Source of the DNA: Tetrahymena thermophila SB210
Taxonomy: Eukaryota; Ciliophora; Oligohymenophorea; Hymenostomatida; Tetrahymenidae
DNA: 64,000 nt
Reading direction: 5' to 3'
Assembly: GCF_000189635.1 (NCBI RefSeq)
Contig: NW_002476559.1
Span: 558,001 to 622,000, forward strand
Part shown: positions 49,001 to 62,400 of the stretch, piece after piece
Numbering within the stretch: position 1 is the stretch's first letter
How the letters are laid out: each line of letters begins with the position of its first letter
Notes under the pieces: model-generated
Database searches by the model: none
What the model was told of the DNA's origin: nothing
The model's input: only the letters and a program-made list of their open reading frames with translations
Translations under genes and position numbers: made by a program

Positions 49001-52000
49001 AGTTATATGCATTCCGATAGTTATGAAGCTCTCTGTTATCTATGTCATTGTTATCTACATTTACACTGCAGTTGGAGTAGAAATATTTAACACCTAACTT
49101 TAAACACTATATCCTTCAGAGTATGGAAGGGCTTTATGTGACTAAACAGATGAGGGATAAACTGATTTTAATAGTTGTTAGTAAATAAACAATTAATTAT
49201 AAATTTATTTAATCAAATATATTTTTAATTATATTAATAGGTATGTAAATTTTAATTCATTTGCAGGAGCATCCTTGATTTTACTTTAAGTTTGTGTAGG
49301 AGCTGGATGGGGTGATATTGTTTTCGATTTCGGAAAGAAGTTTTAAGATCTAGCAACTAGTGCTTTATATTTTAATAGTTTTCACTTTCTTTCAGTGTTT
49401 GTACTGTCTCTCATTGGTGGATTAGTTTGGGAGGTTTTTGATGTTGTTGAGAGAATTATGAGGGATTAAGAGGCTCTGGAATAGCAGCTTGCAATATATA
49501 GGAAATGGGAAGAATAGCAGCAGTAAATAGAAGCTTCTTTCTAATCATAAGATCTTTCTAAGAAATCTAATACTATCAATTAATAACAGCAACAATCACT
49601 ATAATAATAAAGTTAATTTGCAAAAGCAAATTAGTAAAGGCACTCCTTGAAATTAAGTAGCGGCTACTTAAAGATGACGCCAAAGTTTACAGTAAAGTTG
49701 CCTTCAAAGTAAAGTTAATTTGAAGATGACGATGAAGACGAAGTTATAGACGAAACTGCTTAGGCTGAAAAGTCTGCCGATAAAAATCTGATAATTTTAC
49801 AAAAACATTCTTAAAATAATAACTCAGTATTGTAAATAGAATCAAATGGGGAAGGTTATGAAGATGATGACATTGGAACTTCTGAAGAAATAAGCTTATC
49901 AGATAGCGACGATGACTCTAACTAAGAAGAGGAAGATAAAAATAAAAGTAAAGAGGAGGCTGAAATTGTTAGAAAGGCCCTTAATGAAGGACCAGAGACT
50001 ATGGCTGGAGGAACAGAAATGCCTATAGAGGAAGTCATTAATAGTTGCTACTAAGAAAATGATTAAGAGTAGAAAGAAAATCCCAAATTTGATTAAAACC
50101 ACAAATCTTAGAAATTCTTTAAGTAAAGATATTTCTCTGAAGAGCTTCTTGCTCCTGATTTAGTAGATGCTCTTGAATAACCTCAAAAGAATAGTTTATT
50201 TTTCAATAGTAATCATACTTCTAGCCAAGAAATATTTAAGTAGGATTCGAAATAAAACTCAATAAAGATATTCTCATCTAAACCTTCACAAACTAGCATT
50301 ACTAAAATTGCTAATTTTCAGTAAAGACTAGGTAAAAATATCTACAATGAAGATAATCCAGAAACCTAAAAGCTGTTTTAAGCAATAAGTAAAAAGAAGA
50401 AAAAGTAAAAAAAAGAAAAAAATAAATTAAAAAAAAATTAAGAATAGGCAAAGGCTTTTAATTAGTAGTGCCTGATTGAAAATTAGCCTATTACTTAAAG
50501 AGACAAAAGTGAAATTATACTGTATTAAGATATTTTTAGACTTTCTACAATGGATCACTTCTTTAAAGATATTAATTTAAAATAGAAGAATTAATCTCCC
50601 TTGTCTGAAATTGTCTCCTCAGAATAATAATCAGAAATGAGTGAAAAGTCGCCTTCACTCTTTAGAAATTAATAGTTAGTTGAAAAAACTGCACAAGCCC
50701 CTCTACCTGTAGGAGCTGTAAAGAAGTTAAGTAAATTCCATACAATCAAAGAGGAAGAGGAAGAAGAAATGGATAACAATAGTTAGTCAATTATTAAAAA
50801 TTTTAATAGATAATAATCAAAAACAAATTAGGGCAGTTAAAATGAATTCTCTGAGGATTTAGAAAATAATAAACAATAGGATTAGAATAGCTTAAACAAA
50901 ATTGAAACACCTAATTCATAATAATAAGCTAAAGATGAAAAGAAATTTTTATTTAAAAAGAGTCATGGAAAACTAAGTAAGCAAATCACAGATAATTCAG
51001 AGTAACCTACTATTTAAGAAGAGCAAGAGCAGGATGATGAAGAAGTTGCATCTGCAATCTATCAAATGCAATTAAGGGGCTTACCTCATAGCACTAATCA
51101 AAATAAAAAATAAATAGAAAATAGAAATTAAAATGAAATATTGGATTCTGTATTTGAATAAACTGATGAGAATATTAACAACTTTGATCTTTTACAAAAA
51201 AACTAAATAAATAGATTAAGTCCAGTAAAATTATAAAATATTAATTTGAAAAACGAATCTTCAAATCAATTAAAATCTAAGGAAGGAATTATTTAAAATG
51301 ATTAACAGTAGACTTAAGTGCAGTATATTAAATTGGCTAACGAAACTTAGAAAAATTCAGAAAATCATCCCAAAGATTAAAATGAAAAATAATAATGCAA
51401 GGGATCAATTATATTTTAGCAATTTGAACAAAATAATTTCTAATAACAACAGTAATTAATATTAAACAATAATAATTAAGCAAAAGCACGATCAGCTTAA
51501 TAGCTTGGCAACAGAGTTAACGAAGAAGCTAAAAACTAATTTAATCATAGACATTCAGATACAATTAATATATAAAATTTAACAAAGGTAATAAAAGATT
51601 AGGTCAATTTTGGTGATTAAAAAGGTTTTTTAATATCCTCTGATTATTCTCCTAACTCTCAAAGCGACTCCTCTTTTGACCAATCATTTAAAAAATAAAA
51701 TAAAGTCAATATGAAAATAAATAATCATTTTGAAGGAAATCTTGATGAAGATGAGAGTTGTTCTCAAAATTTGACCAATAAATTTCCTGAAAAATGCTAC
51801 CTTCCTAGTAAAAAAATAAGAGAAAGCAATTGCTTACTAAATTAAGAAGAAAAACCAGAGACAGAAATAATTTTAACTCAAAAAATGTAAGAACCTTCTA
51901 AAAAATTACATTTTGGAGTTGACAGTACATTAGACTAAGAAAAGAATTCTATATTTCCAATACCTTCAACAATAGATATTTTCAAAAGTTAAAAATAAAT

Positions 52001-54154
52001 GAGGCAACACAATGGATCTATGCAATTTTCTTAATACGAAGACAATTTTAATACATAGTTGATATAGCAAAATTCTTTATTTTCTCCTTAGTCGATGAGT
52101 CTACGCAAAATAGAAATGGATTAATTAGATAAAGATTAAATGAGAAATATGTAAATAACATCTTAAACAAATTCAAAGCATTTGCTTATATTGGAAGAAG
52201 AAACTACTTAAGAGCATAAAAAGACTGAAAGTAATGAGAATCATAATTTTCCATTAAATAATGAACACTCTGATGAAATAATATAATCAAGATCTAAAAT
52301 TATTACAAACGATACTCAAACGAATTCGAAGAATAGTAAAACACCAATTGCTGTTAACATAGAATCAGAAACTAATTTTGTAACAAGTCTTGCAGATGAA
52401 TAAAACAATTTATTGAATTAAGAAGGATATCAAAAATTAAGCAAAAAAAATAATTACAAAGATATTAATTATAGTAACTTCAAGAGAGAAATAGAATAAA
52501 ATGAATAGCTTTCTGATGATCTTAATGCAGAGAGTGATTTAAATTAAATAGAAGTTAAGAATCATGAGCTGGAGGCATCGTTTATTCAAGAAATGCATGA
52601 TATAGATTAAGAAAATTAAAGTAAAGAAATAAGAAGAAATTAAAGAAGAGAAATGAAGTTAAAGATTCACTTAGAGAAATTGGAAAAGTATAGAAATGAG
52701 TTGTGTCAATATTACAAGTCTAGCCTTCAAGATATTACAGCTCAAAATGATTAATAATAATATTAATTCATGAATTACGGCAAAACAAATATTTTAAACA
52801 AATAATAAAATCCATCATAATAGCAATAAAATATTACCAATACAGCCTAAAGAGATATCATCCACGATAGGCCAAAAAACTATTTGATGAAGAGCTTTCT
52901 GATGAATATAAACAACGATTTAAGAAATGAATAAAAAGCTAAGGTAAAAATAGATCTTAACAATAAAAACTTTATCATAAACAAGGCAATCTTAAAGTCA
53001 GTAGACTAAGAAAAAATTGAGAAAATCGAGCTAAGACACTTTAGATAACTCTATGGTAAAGAATTCGAAGATTTACTTGATAAGGAATTTTTCCCTTTAT
53101 GGCACCTATAAGCCAAAGTTCTATTTCATTTTGACAACATCCTCAAGTAATAAAATTAAATACTTTTTCTTAAATTTACTTGTTCAATAAGAAATGGAAG
53201 ATTTAATTTGAAAAGTTTGATTGATTTTTATTTATTACTAAAATATAAGTGTTTTGAACAAAGCTTTTATTTAAAAAATATTATTTTTGTTTGATTAATT
53301 GGACTAAATATAATTGTTATTAATTAATTTATTTAAAAAGATATGATCACATTCCTGTTGAGAACTTCGTTTAGCTTTATTGTAGTTTAGAAATGCAAAT
53401 ATCTTCTTTGCTGATGAATAAATTTTCTTCATTCAAAATTATCTATCAAGATTAAGATGATAAATGGTTTACAATTAATTTTGTTTAGGAAGCTTATTTC
53501 CTGTAAGAAGTTGAGAGCCATGGGCCTTGGAGATATTTTAAAGAATTATTCGAAGATAATCCATAAAATTTAAAATTATTTAAGCACAGGAATATTTTTG
53601 GTTATGCAGACAAAAATTAATACATCAGGAAAAACCTCAAGAAATTCTTTTCAATATCTTAAGATATTTCAAATAGCTATTACTTTAGAAAACTTCAAAT
53701 AAATCAAAGAAGGAGCGATGTTATTTACATTCCTTTTGTAAACGATAATCCAGAGTAAACTTCTAAAGGTCTTTTAGATAACCTTTTAAAAACACCTACT
53801 CTACCTTAATATATCAAGAGAGACGATTTATCATAAGAAATGATACCTTAAATTAAAAAAGGTTTAGTAATAGCTTATTTATTTGATAATCCTAACGTAA
53901 AGTAAAGAAAAAGAACCTTTGTATCTGAAAAAATCAATATAGAACAAGCAATTGCTGAGGAAGATATTCTAGAAAGAGAACTACTTTCTCATACCCTGAA
54001 CTACTCATACTCTCTTGAGTTACTTAAAGATATGCAAAAGCATATTATGATGAACAAAGACATGCTATTTAAAAAGATATCCTAATTTTACTTCTATCGT
54101 GCCTGCTTCGAAAGAAATTTCTGCAGCATGATGGAGCTGCCATTTGAATAATGA
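46074..54154 (+). CDS. Two-pore cation channel (TPC1 family) with long cytoplasmic tail
   Basis: About 2,400 residues. A basic, Asn/Gln-rich N-terminus (to about 46850) precedes domain I: helices from CWRRFIMFIWHIQNS on, FARVFRPLQIIIF in the S4 region, then a spliced pore (DNFRDFFKASNS..SLDLFPDILFPA) and S6 (MFLLLFVPIPVAVVYEGF). The I-II linker has two EF-hand-like loops (DQKKSYITKSEF, DINDNKKVSIEEF), as in plant TPC1. Domain II has an Arg/Lys-rich S4 (RVLKIAKLQKVFRMFRAFR) and pore II LILLQVCVGAGWGDIVFD before S6 (LSVFVLSLIGGLVWEVFDVV). From about 49450 one open frame encodes a roughly 1,200-residue Gln/Asn/Ser/Glu-rich tail, then a more ordered end (about 52950-54150). Family role: vacuolar or endolysosomal Na+/Ca2+ release, gated by voltage, Ca2+ or lipids. 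Known members are about 730-820 aa, so the tail is exceptional. Confidence 0.85.
47500..47831 (+). other. Intron in the channel gene, pore-proximal, with duplicated poly-A/T tract
   Basis: The donor GTAATA splits a codon after Asp and the acceptor TTGTAG precedes ATTTTAGAGAC. Phase-1 joining gives NDPSVDNFRDFFKAS, the expected run into the pore helix. It contains two similar tracts of A-run, T-run and TTGTATC (about 47563-47633). Confidence 0.75.
47961..48023 (+). other. Intron in the channel gene before S6 of domain I
   Basis: 63 nt, GTATTT donor, TTTACAG acceptor. Splicing joins LYFLPYI to IMFLLLFVP in one hydrophobic S6. Confidence 0.85.
48107..48172 (+). other. Intron in the channel gene before the EF-hand linker
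   Basis: 66 nt, GTAAAA donor, AAAAAG acceptor. Joining gives RLNLLI-ADRIKRRKALWACF, matching the start of the TPC linker. Confidence 0.8.
53147..53340 (+). other. Last intron of the channel gene
   Basis: GTAATA donor after FDNILK codons, AAAAAG acceptor before TATGATCACATTCC. Phase 2 is kept and the frame runs to the TGA at 54152. Confidence 0.75.
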
Positions 54155-55379
54155 TCTATTTATTCCATTTTTTAATAGTTTCTTTTTAATGAAAAAATTA
54201 ACATCAAAAATAAAACAATTTTATCAAATTTATACTAATTTTGATATGAATATTTAACAGAAATCTATCTAGCATCTATCTCCTAACTAACTAATAACAA
54301 ACAAACAAACAAACAAACAAACAAACAAACAAACAAACTAGCTACATAAATAAATAATACTTACTTACTAATTCTAAAATAAATTTATTTAATTATTTAA
54401 TTATAATATAACTAAATAATAATGATAAAATAACACAACTCACCTAGCTAACTATTAACCTATAAATAGATATATTTATTTATATATATATTCCAGCTAA
54501 AATCTTAAACTAATATACTTCTTATTTAAAAAAACTATTTATTTATTCTTAAAAAATGTAGTTATATATAAATGTAGTATTTATTTATTCATTTTTCTAA
54601 ATTTAATATATTTCAAACTTACTTTTTAAAAAGAAGTTATTGCAAATTATTTTTTTTAACAATAAAAGCAAAAAAAATCCTTTCAAAATTTTTAGCTTAA
54701 AAAACATATGAATATTTTTATTTTTAGAAAAATGGCAGAATATCAATTAACAAATAATCAAGAATTTTATTACAATAAAAGCAATTAATTGCTGAATTTT
54801 ACTGCATTAATCAATAAACAAATAAATAAACGTTAAAAAATTTTATGAGAATATTTAAAATATAATGAAAACTAATTTAGTAAAAAAACGTATTTTTAAA
54901 TTTAAAGAGCAGGAAATTGAAAATTAATTCATCCAGCAACTCAATTATTATTTTACATTTAAATTAACTTAGATCTGTCATCATTTTGAATTTATTATCA
55001 ATTTTATTTTAGGAGTTATTTTAAGATAATTAATTATTTTAGTACAAATAAGGTTATATCAAAACATAAATAGAACAAATTTGATTTATCTTTGAAATAA
55101 CATAATAAATTTTAAATGGGTGTTTATTTGATAACTTTTAATAACATTCAAATTAAAACTAGTTCAAGAGAATTTTAAAATTATAGATTTTGCTTCTATA
55201 ATTGCTTTTATTAGAGATAAGTATACATTTTTATATATTAATACATATATACTTACAATAAATAAATAAGAGTGAATAAATGTTAATATTTATAATTTTA
55301 CTATATTTTTATTTAAAATTGATGTGATTGCGCTTGATTTCATTAGTTAACTATATATTTTAGTAGTATTTTTTCTGTA
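54155..55379. other. Intergenic, between convergent genes
   Basis: AT-rich with an (ACAA)n run at 54297-54339. No gene, RNA or larger repeat was seen. Confidence 0.6.
54297..54339. repeat. (ACAA)n microsatellite
   Basis: About ten uninterrupted ACAA units, about 140 bp past the channel-gene stop. Confidence 0.95.
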
Positions 55380-55736
55380 TCATGAATCTTTTTCAAATAA
55401 GACTGAGCTTATAAAGCTAAAGAGTACTATAACCATTTTATAAATAATAAAGCTGCCAATTAATATGCCAAAAAACATGATAATGTAGAATAAAACTAAT
55501 CTAATTATTGAAAAGTAATCTTTTGGAGACTGAAATAATTCTTAGCTATTTTGATGCTAAGTGCTATGATTATAAATATGGTTTTTAAGCATCTTTGTTG
55601 AGTATTCATTTTTAACTAAAGGTAATTCTAAGCTCAAAATAGATTACTATTATTATGATTAATGATAGTTTTCCTGCTTGCCAACGTATTTTTAGTTACT
55701 TAAAATATTTAATTCTATGCAATTTCCATCACTCAT
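55380..55736 (-). CDS. Small membrane protein with a C-terminal hydrophobic hairpin, unknown
   Basis: A single exon of 118 residues, ATG 55736 (MSDGNCIELNILSNQ) to TGA 55380. The first two thirds are polar, with five consecutive Gln codons after HQS, and then SPKDYFSIIRLVLFYIIMFF starts a roughly 40-residue hydrophobic region ending SSVLFEKDS. This is long enough for two closely spaced TM helices or one long tail anchor. No known domain is recognised. It sits alone between the 3' end of the channel gene and the 3' end of the giant coiled-coil gene. The ATG is in a reasonable context, but an upstream exon cannot be excluded. Confidence rests on codon composition and the clear polar-then-hydrophobic layout. 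Confidence 0.6.
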
Positions 55737-56424
55737 ATCACTATTTATGTAGTTTGTAAGTTTTGGTTTGAGTGTTATTAGTTCCTTTTTGCAGCAACAA
55801 CTTCAAATAAGCAGAAGCTTAGATTTTTATTTTATCTAATTTTTAAGGTATATTTTTTTTAATAGAATTATAAAATTAAATTATCTATTTTTGTATTTAA
55901 AATTTCAATCAGTTAATCTTATCCCTTAATTCAGCAGCTATTAATTCAATCATTTCTTCATTCATTCATTAATACATTCATTTATTTATTTTTTTCTTAT
56001 ATTATTTAACCAATTTATAAATTTCTTTTACAAGTCTTGATTAAATTGTAAAATCTTTTATAATAAATATCCTTTACTATAAATAGAATTTTTACTAGCA
56101 AGTTGGTTGAAAATAAATAAGTATATAGATAGATAGACATCTACTTGAAATAAATTTAGTTTATGAAGAATTATTAAAAATTATATTTTTTATTTTACAA
56201 TAGACAATAGATAGTGTACTTAACAGTTAATTATATAATAAAACTAAAACAAAACAATCTTAATTAATTATAATAATAATGAAAGTGATAATATTTATTT
56301 ATTTATTTAGAGTTTTTTTGTTAATAAGAGTCAATTGATTTTTAAAAATTAAGTGATGGATTATTTGTTATTATTTAAATCTAGGTGGCTTTTAATCTTC
56401 TGCTTTATTTTATCAGCATTATTT
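55737..56424. other. Intergenic region
   Basis: AT-rich, with ATTC and GATA short repeats (55950-55990, 56130-56145). It lies upstream of the small membrane-protein gene and downstream of the giant coiled-coil gene. No gene was seen. Confidence 0.6.
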
Positions 56425-59400
56425 TCATTTATGCTGAATTTCAGATTTTGTCAATCTAGGATCTATATCTTCTTAGTTGCTAGTGTTGTTAACGTCGTGG
56501 TCATCAATTGACTTGGCTAATTCTTTAAGAGAGACATAATCTCTTTTAACACTCATCATAGCAGCTGTTGCCATAGACATTTATGAAAGCTTTTTATACA
56601 TGCTTCTTGTTTCTTCCTTAGAACGAATTGAACTTACAGAAGCTCTGCTTTGACTTAGAGCAGCAACTCCACTCATTAATCTTTAGCTTAATTCTTTACC
56701 ACTGAGTTTATCAGCTTGCTCGTCATGTGAGTTGTTATCAGATAAATTATCTGTAATCTTTGAAATTTGAGAGAACTTCAGGTCTTAGCTGAAATTGATA
56801 TCTCCTTAACGAGAATTATTTTAGAGGTGTTCAATCGTTTACTTGTATACTTGTATTTTTTAGTTATAATCTTAACTTATTATATTTTATTCTGTTTCCT
56901 TTTCCTTAATCTTTCTTGATAATTTATCTTCAATTTCTTTCTTTGATGCTTTTGTCTATTCTAGTTAAGTGCTGATTAAAACAATTTTTTCTTCTTATTT
57001 AAGAGTCTTTTCTTCTAGGTCACTCTTATCAGATTCAAGATTCTACAATTATTTTAATAAAAATTTAGAATATAATTGCTAAAATTAAATAAAATATTAC
57101 CTTAATGATTTGATTTTTTTCCTTAATTTCTTTCTCAAATGCTTCTATTTAATTTTGATTTTCTAATTTATAAATAAAAATAATTATTTTATTCATTTAT
57201 TTTTTTTTTTTAATTAAAGTTTTATTTACCTTTGATACTTGCTTTGTGTGTATCTATTTCCTTGTTTAAGACAGCTATCTTTTCAGATAACTAGGTAGAC
57301 AATTTTGAATTTTCTTCTTCCAAAGATTTTAATTTTTCTTCATGGTTCTTTACTGAAGATTGAAGGGTGTTAATTTTATTGTTAAGATTGTTTTCTTTTT
57401 CACGGAATTCTTTTTCTTATTTCATATTCTTTGAAGAAAGTTCTTATATTTATTATGAAGAATCGCCTTGTTTGCTAGATAATATTTTTTCAAACTCAGC
57501 GTCCTTTTCACTAATTTTACTTTCATATTCAGCAATAGTCTACTAGTTCTTTTGAATCCACTCCTTTTCAATAGAAATTTTCTTTTCTTCAGACTATTAA
57601 AGTTCCTTAGCGAGCTTTTCTTAATTTTCACTCAACTCTGAAACTTTTTTCTATTCAGCAATGAGTTTCTCTTGCAACTCATTTTAAATCTCATTGATCT
57701 TTTTCTTTTGTTGAGTAAGTACTTCAATTTCTTCATTTTTTTCTTTTAATTCATCTATGAATTTCTATTCTTTTTTCTTATACTATGATTCTAGTTAACC
57801 TTTTTCTTCTTCTAACTTCTTACATGTTTCTTAAATAGTTTTCATTGTTTCAATCTTTTTGTTATTGAGTTACTTCAAACTTTCAACTTCCTTTTCCAAA
57901 GTCTTGACTGTTTAGTTAATGTTATCATCTCAGTTAAATAAATAAAAAAAATAAATAATTTTACCTTATTTTTAGTGCTTATCTTCAGTTTAACGAGTTT
58001 TAGTGTCATGTCTGGCAACTTAAATTTTTAACTCATCAACTTTAGTAATAAATTCTTTTTTGACATCTTCTTTGGCAGCTTTTTCGCTTTCAAGGAGAGC
58101 TTCATAATTTTATTTTAGTTTGTGAATTTCTTCGTCTGCTAACAAATCGTTTTCTTCTTTTTCTTTCTTCACTCTCTCGTATTATTTAACTTGCTTATCA
58201 TACTTTTACTAGAGTTCTGCTTGTTATGCTTCAAGTTTCTCAATTTTTTGAGTTAACTCTTGTTTTTCAGTATTGTTTTCTTCATCGATTTGTTATATTT
58301 TAGAGCTGAGTGCACTGTTTTCTTTCTTAAATAGATTGAGTTGTGTTTCTTTTTAGTTGAGTTAACCAGCAATTTATGCAAGTTAATTTTAATATTTTTC
58401 TAAGTCGTTTTTAAGTTAGTGTTCTTCATGTGTTTATGATGCAATGGTTTTTTCTAATTCGCTCAATTTATTTTTAAGCTCAAATTAGACTTAGTTATTT
58501 TACTCTTCAATTTCTTTCTTTTGGTTATTCCACTATAGTTCAAGTTGTTATTATTTTTCTTTATTTTCATTCAATTAGACTTCCAAAACTTGGCATTTTT
58601 TGACTTATTCATTGAAAAGATCAACTTAACTTTGATACTTTTGCTTAGAAGCTTCTAATTCAGTTTCTAATTTCTTAGCTAAGCTGATCTATACATCGAG
58701 TTAGTGTTTATATTCCTTTTCCATTATTTCTTTGAGTTATTTTGATTGTAACTCAATATCTTTATCATGCTTTAACAAATCTTCTCTTTCCTTCACCATT
58801 TCAGCAATTCTTTCTTCGAATTTCTTAGCAACTTAAATTTATTCTTCAATTTTTCTTTCTTTTTCTTCTATTAGTGCATTCTTTTCTTGAGCTATTATTT
58901 ACAAATAATAAATAAATAAATTTAAAAAATAATCAAAATGAAATAAATTAATAATTTCTTCTGATATTTTAAAATGAAAATTAAAAACAAAAGAATAAAT
59001 TTGAGAATTAATTTTTAAATAGTTAATTAATTTCTGATTACTTTGATTTGTTAGAGTTTGAATTTATGAGTTGAGTTAGTTAATTTGGGTTGTATACTAT
59101 TGTTCAGATTGTTAAATCTTTAGTTAATATTCACTTTAAACTTATTGAATCTCAGATTTTAATTTGCTGATCTTCATTTCATTTTCGTTTAAAATTTAGG
59201 AGGAGCTGGTTGAGTGACGCTTTTCTGCCTCTTGAATTTAGAATTTGGTTTCAGCCTAGATTTTTGCAAGCTATTCTTTAGCTTCTACTACTTATTGATG
59301 CAAATTATGCTCCTTTTCTTCATAAGAGAAAACTTACTCTGCTAAAGCTTTTTTAGATTTCTCTAAATCTTCAATCAACTACTTCTTCTCTGCAATCTCT

Positions 59401-62400
59401 TTTATGTGTAAGAACAACTTAGATTCGATATCAGAAATTTACTTTTTATATTTAGTATCTTATTCTTCTGACTCAGTTACTATTTTAGATAAATTTTATC
59501 TTAAATCTTCATTAGTGTTGTATTCTTGCTCAATTTTTTCTTTTAATTTATCGCATTCTTCTCTCTATTTAACAACTTCTTCCTTTAATGAGATGATTTC
59601 TTATTATTCGTCTTTTTGCTACAATTAACTGCTGTCTTCTTCATCTTGATTAACAAAATTTTCTTATATGTTGATCAAGTTATCTTCTTTCTTGTAAATT
59701 CTAACAACTTCTGGGGATTCTGTTAGCTACTTTTGGGAGTTGGGAACATGTTGAACTTCTAATTATTGCTAAAGTTATCTGATAGTTTCATTAAGTTCCT
59801 CAATTTAATTTTCGTATAAAATCGAATCCATATTATTAGCTTGATTTCTAACTTCCTTCTCGCCTCTTTCTTCAACATGTTAAATAACACTAAAGCTTTC
59901 TTATTCCATTTTTTGAATAATCATACGATACTCTTCTGTTCTTTCTTGAATTTCTTTTTCTTTAGCTTAAACTAACTCTTCATTTTTTAAATTCAAAGTC
60001 TCATTCAAATTTTTTAAGTTTTGAATCTCACTCAGCAAGTTATCTGTGTTAGGATTATCTTTTTTATAAAAATAATTTTTAACATTTTAAAGTCACAAAA
60101 AATTAAGAAAATAAATTAAACAAATGAAACATTCTTTCTTGTTATTCTTAAAAATAAATTCATCTGAATTATTTTCTTAAAAAATTAAATTTTTAATTCA
60201 ATAAAAATAAATATTAAAAAAATAAATTAATTAATTTTAGTTTACTTTCATTTGCTAGTTAGGCCATTGCTAATTGAGTCTATGTTAATTCCATATTTTG
60301 TTAGTTAATTTTTAAGTTTTAATTGTGGAGTTCTTCTACTTGCTTCTTTAAGTTCTAAATTTCCTCTAATTTTTAGTTAAGAAAGATAAAAATGTTATAA
60401 TTTATTTGCTTTTACAATTTAAAATAAATGAATTACCATCATTATTATTTCCATATTGGCAAGATATGTTTTGTATTTCATATTCTAATTTCTTGCTGTT
60501 TGTCTTTTCTTCAATTAAGCTTTGTTCTAAAATTTCAACTTGTTTGTTCATTTTTTATACTTCTTACTCATATGCAATTTTTTAGTTTAAGACAGTTTCT
60601 TCAAACTATTTCTTCAATTACTAGATTTATAATTCTTTATCTTATATTTGAGTTTCAGGGATTTTGGTTGAGTTTATATTTATTTATGAGATTGAAATAT
60701 TTTGAATTTCATTCTACAATTTTTAGTTAGTGGTCTTTTCATTTGCTAATTAATACTCTAGCAAAGCTATCTGAGAGCTAATTCTGTTGATTTCTTCTTA
60801 GTGCTACTTTCTAAGATTAGAGAGCATTTCTTCATGCTTTCTCTTGGTCTCTTCAGAATTTGCAGATGAAGAAGCTACAGGATCGTAAATTCTACTTTAC
60901 TCTGCTACTAATGTGGATAAGTTTTAAATTTCGCCCTAAAGCTTCTTGTTATTGAACTTCTCAGTAGTTAGGCTAGACTCAAGTTCATATATTTTTTAAT
61001 TGACGTTCAAAAGTTCCTAGTTAAATTACTATCTTTAAACAGATATTATATTTTCATATTCACTTTTAATATTTTCTATTTATTGATTATTGTATGAAGG
61101 TGAACTCTTTGTGTTATTAGAACCTACTATAATCTAATCATTTGTTAAATTCAAAATATCAGTTTGTAACTTCTGTGTTGTTGCTTTTTCTTAAATCAAA
61201 GAAGTTTCAAGCTCAGAAATTTAATTTTTCATATTTTATAAATTTTAACTATATTATTGTTATTCCTCATAAAGTTTTCTTTCATATTGCTATTTAACCT
61301 AGTCTAATTTGTATTCATCAATCTAAAATTATAATAGAAATATTTAATATTCAAATTCAAAAAATATTAACTAAATTTACTTAGACAGTTTTTCCCTCAA
61401 TAGTTTTTTGAATAACTGTATTAAGCTACTCATTAAGTTAAGTACATGTATGATTTAGTTCATCATTTTTCTTTTGGGCTTCTTAATTCTTTTTTCTATA
61501 GTCTTCCAATTCCTTATGCGATCTTTCTAACTCCTTTTATATTAACAACACCTTTTACTCGTAAGTAGTTGCTATGTCTAAATCCTATTTATTTTTTTGT
61601 AAGTTTTAATAAGAATTAAAATTGATATTTGATCGTTTTTAATAAATAATCTTAATTAAAAATAAAATCGCTAAAATTTTATTGATAAATTTAATTTTAT
61701 TTATTTGGTTAATTCATTCGCTTAATGAAAACAAAAAAATAAATCAATCAAATTTAAATTAAGAGTAAAATTTCTAAAATCTTTTTCATAACAGCTATTA
61801 AATTTTTAAAGAATCAAATTTATACCTTTTGAATTGAGAAAGAAATATCTGGCTTTGTTCCAGCTGCTCCTCCTATCATACTTTTATTAATTTAGGAATA
61901 GCTTTCATGGAGCATAGATATTTTGAGCTTCAAGTCATCATTTTCGTGCTTCAATGACTCTTCGATTTCTTTCCACTTTTATTTATTTTGCATAAAAAAT
62001 TTTAAGTTGCTTTCAGTAAGTTTCTAGAATTCATCAATAAGCTTGTCACTAACTTTATCAGGAATCATAGAAATACTATTAAATTTGGAGGTGTTTAATT
62101 GGTTAAAAGATTAGTTTAAGTTTCCATTTGATTTATATGTATTTAATGTGCCACCATTTTCTGGGACATTCTAAATAGTACTAGGTACATAATTAGATGC
62201 ATTTCTGCTTGTATCTCTGTAAGGCTAGTAGGTAAATATATTTTGTTGTTGTTATTATTGCTACTAAATAGCGCTATTCTTGGTCGATGATTCTGTTTAA
62301 AAGAATTTTGCTTAGATTGGTGATGAATACTAAGGAGAGTATGGAGCTATTTCAATAGGATGAGATATCTTGGTTTAAATAGATTCATAATTTATTTTTG

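Noticed and set aside
57422-60730. Small frames at 57422-57631 (minus) and 59404-59628 and 60428-60730 (plus)
   Set aside because: They are out-of-frame or antisense readings of the giant coiled-coil gene, whose own frame is continuous and of typical composition.
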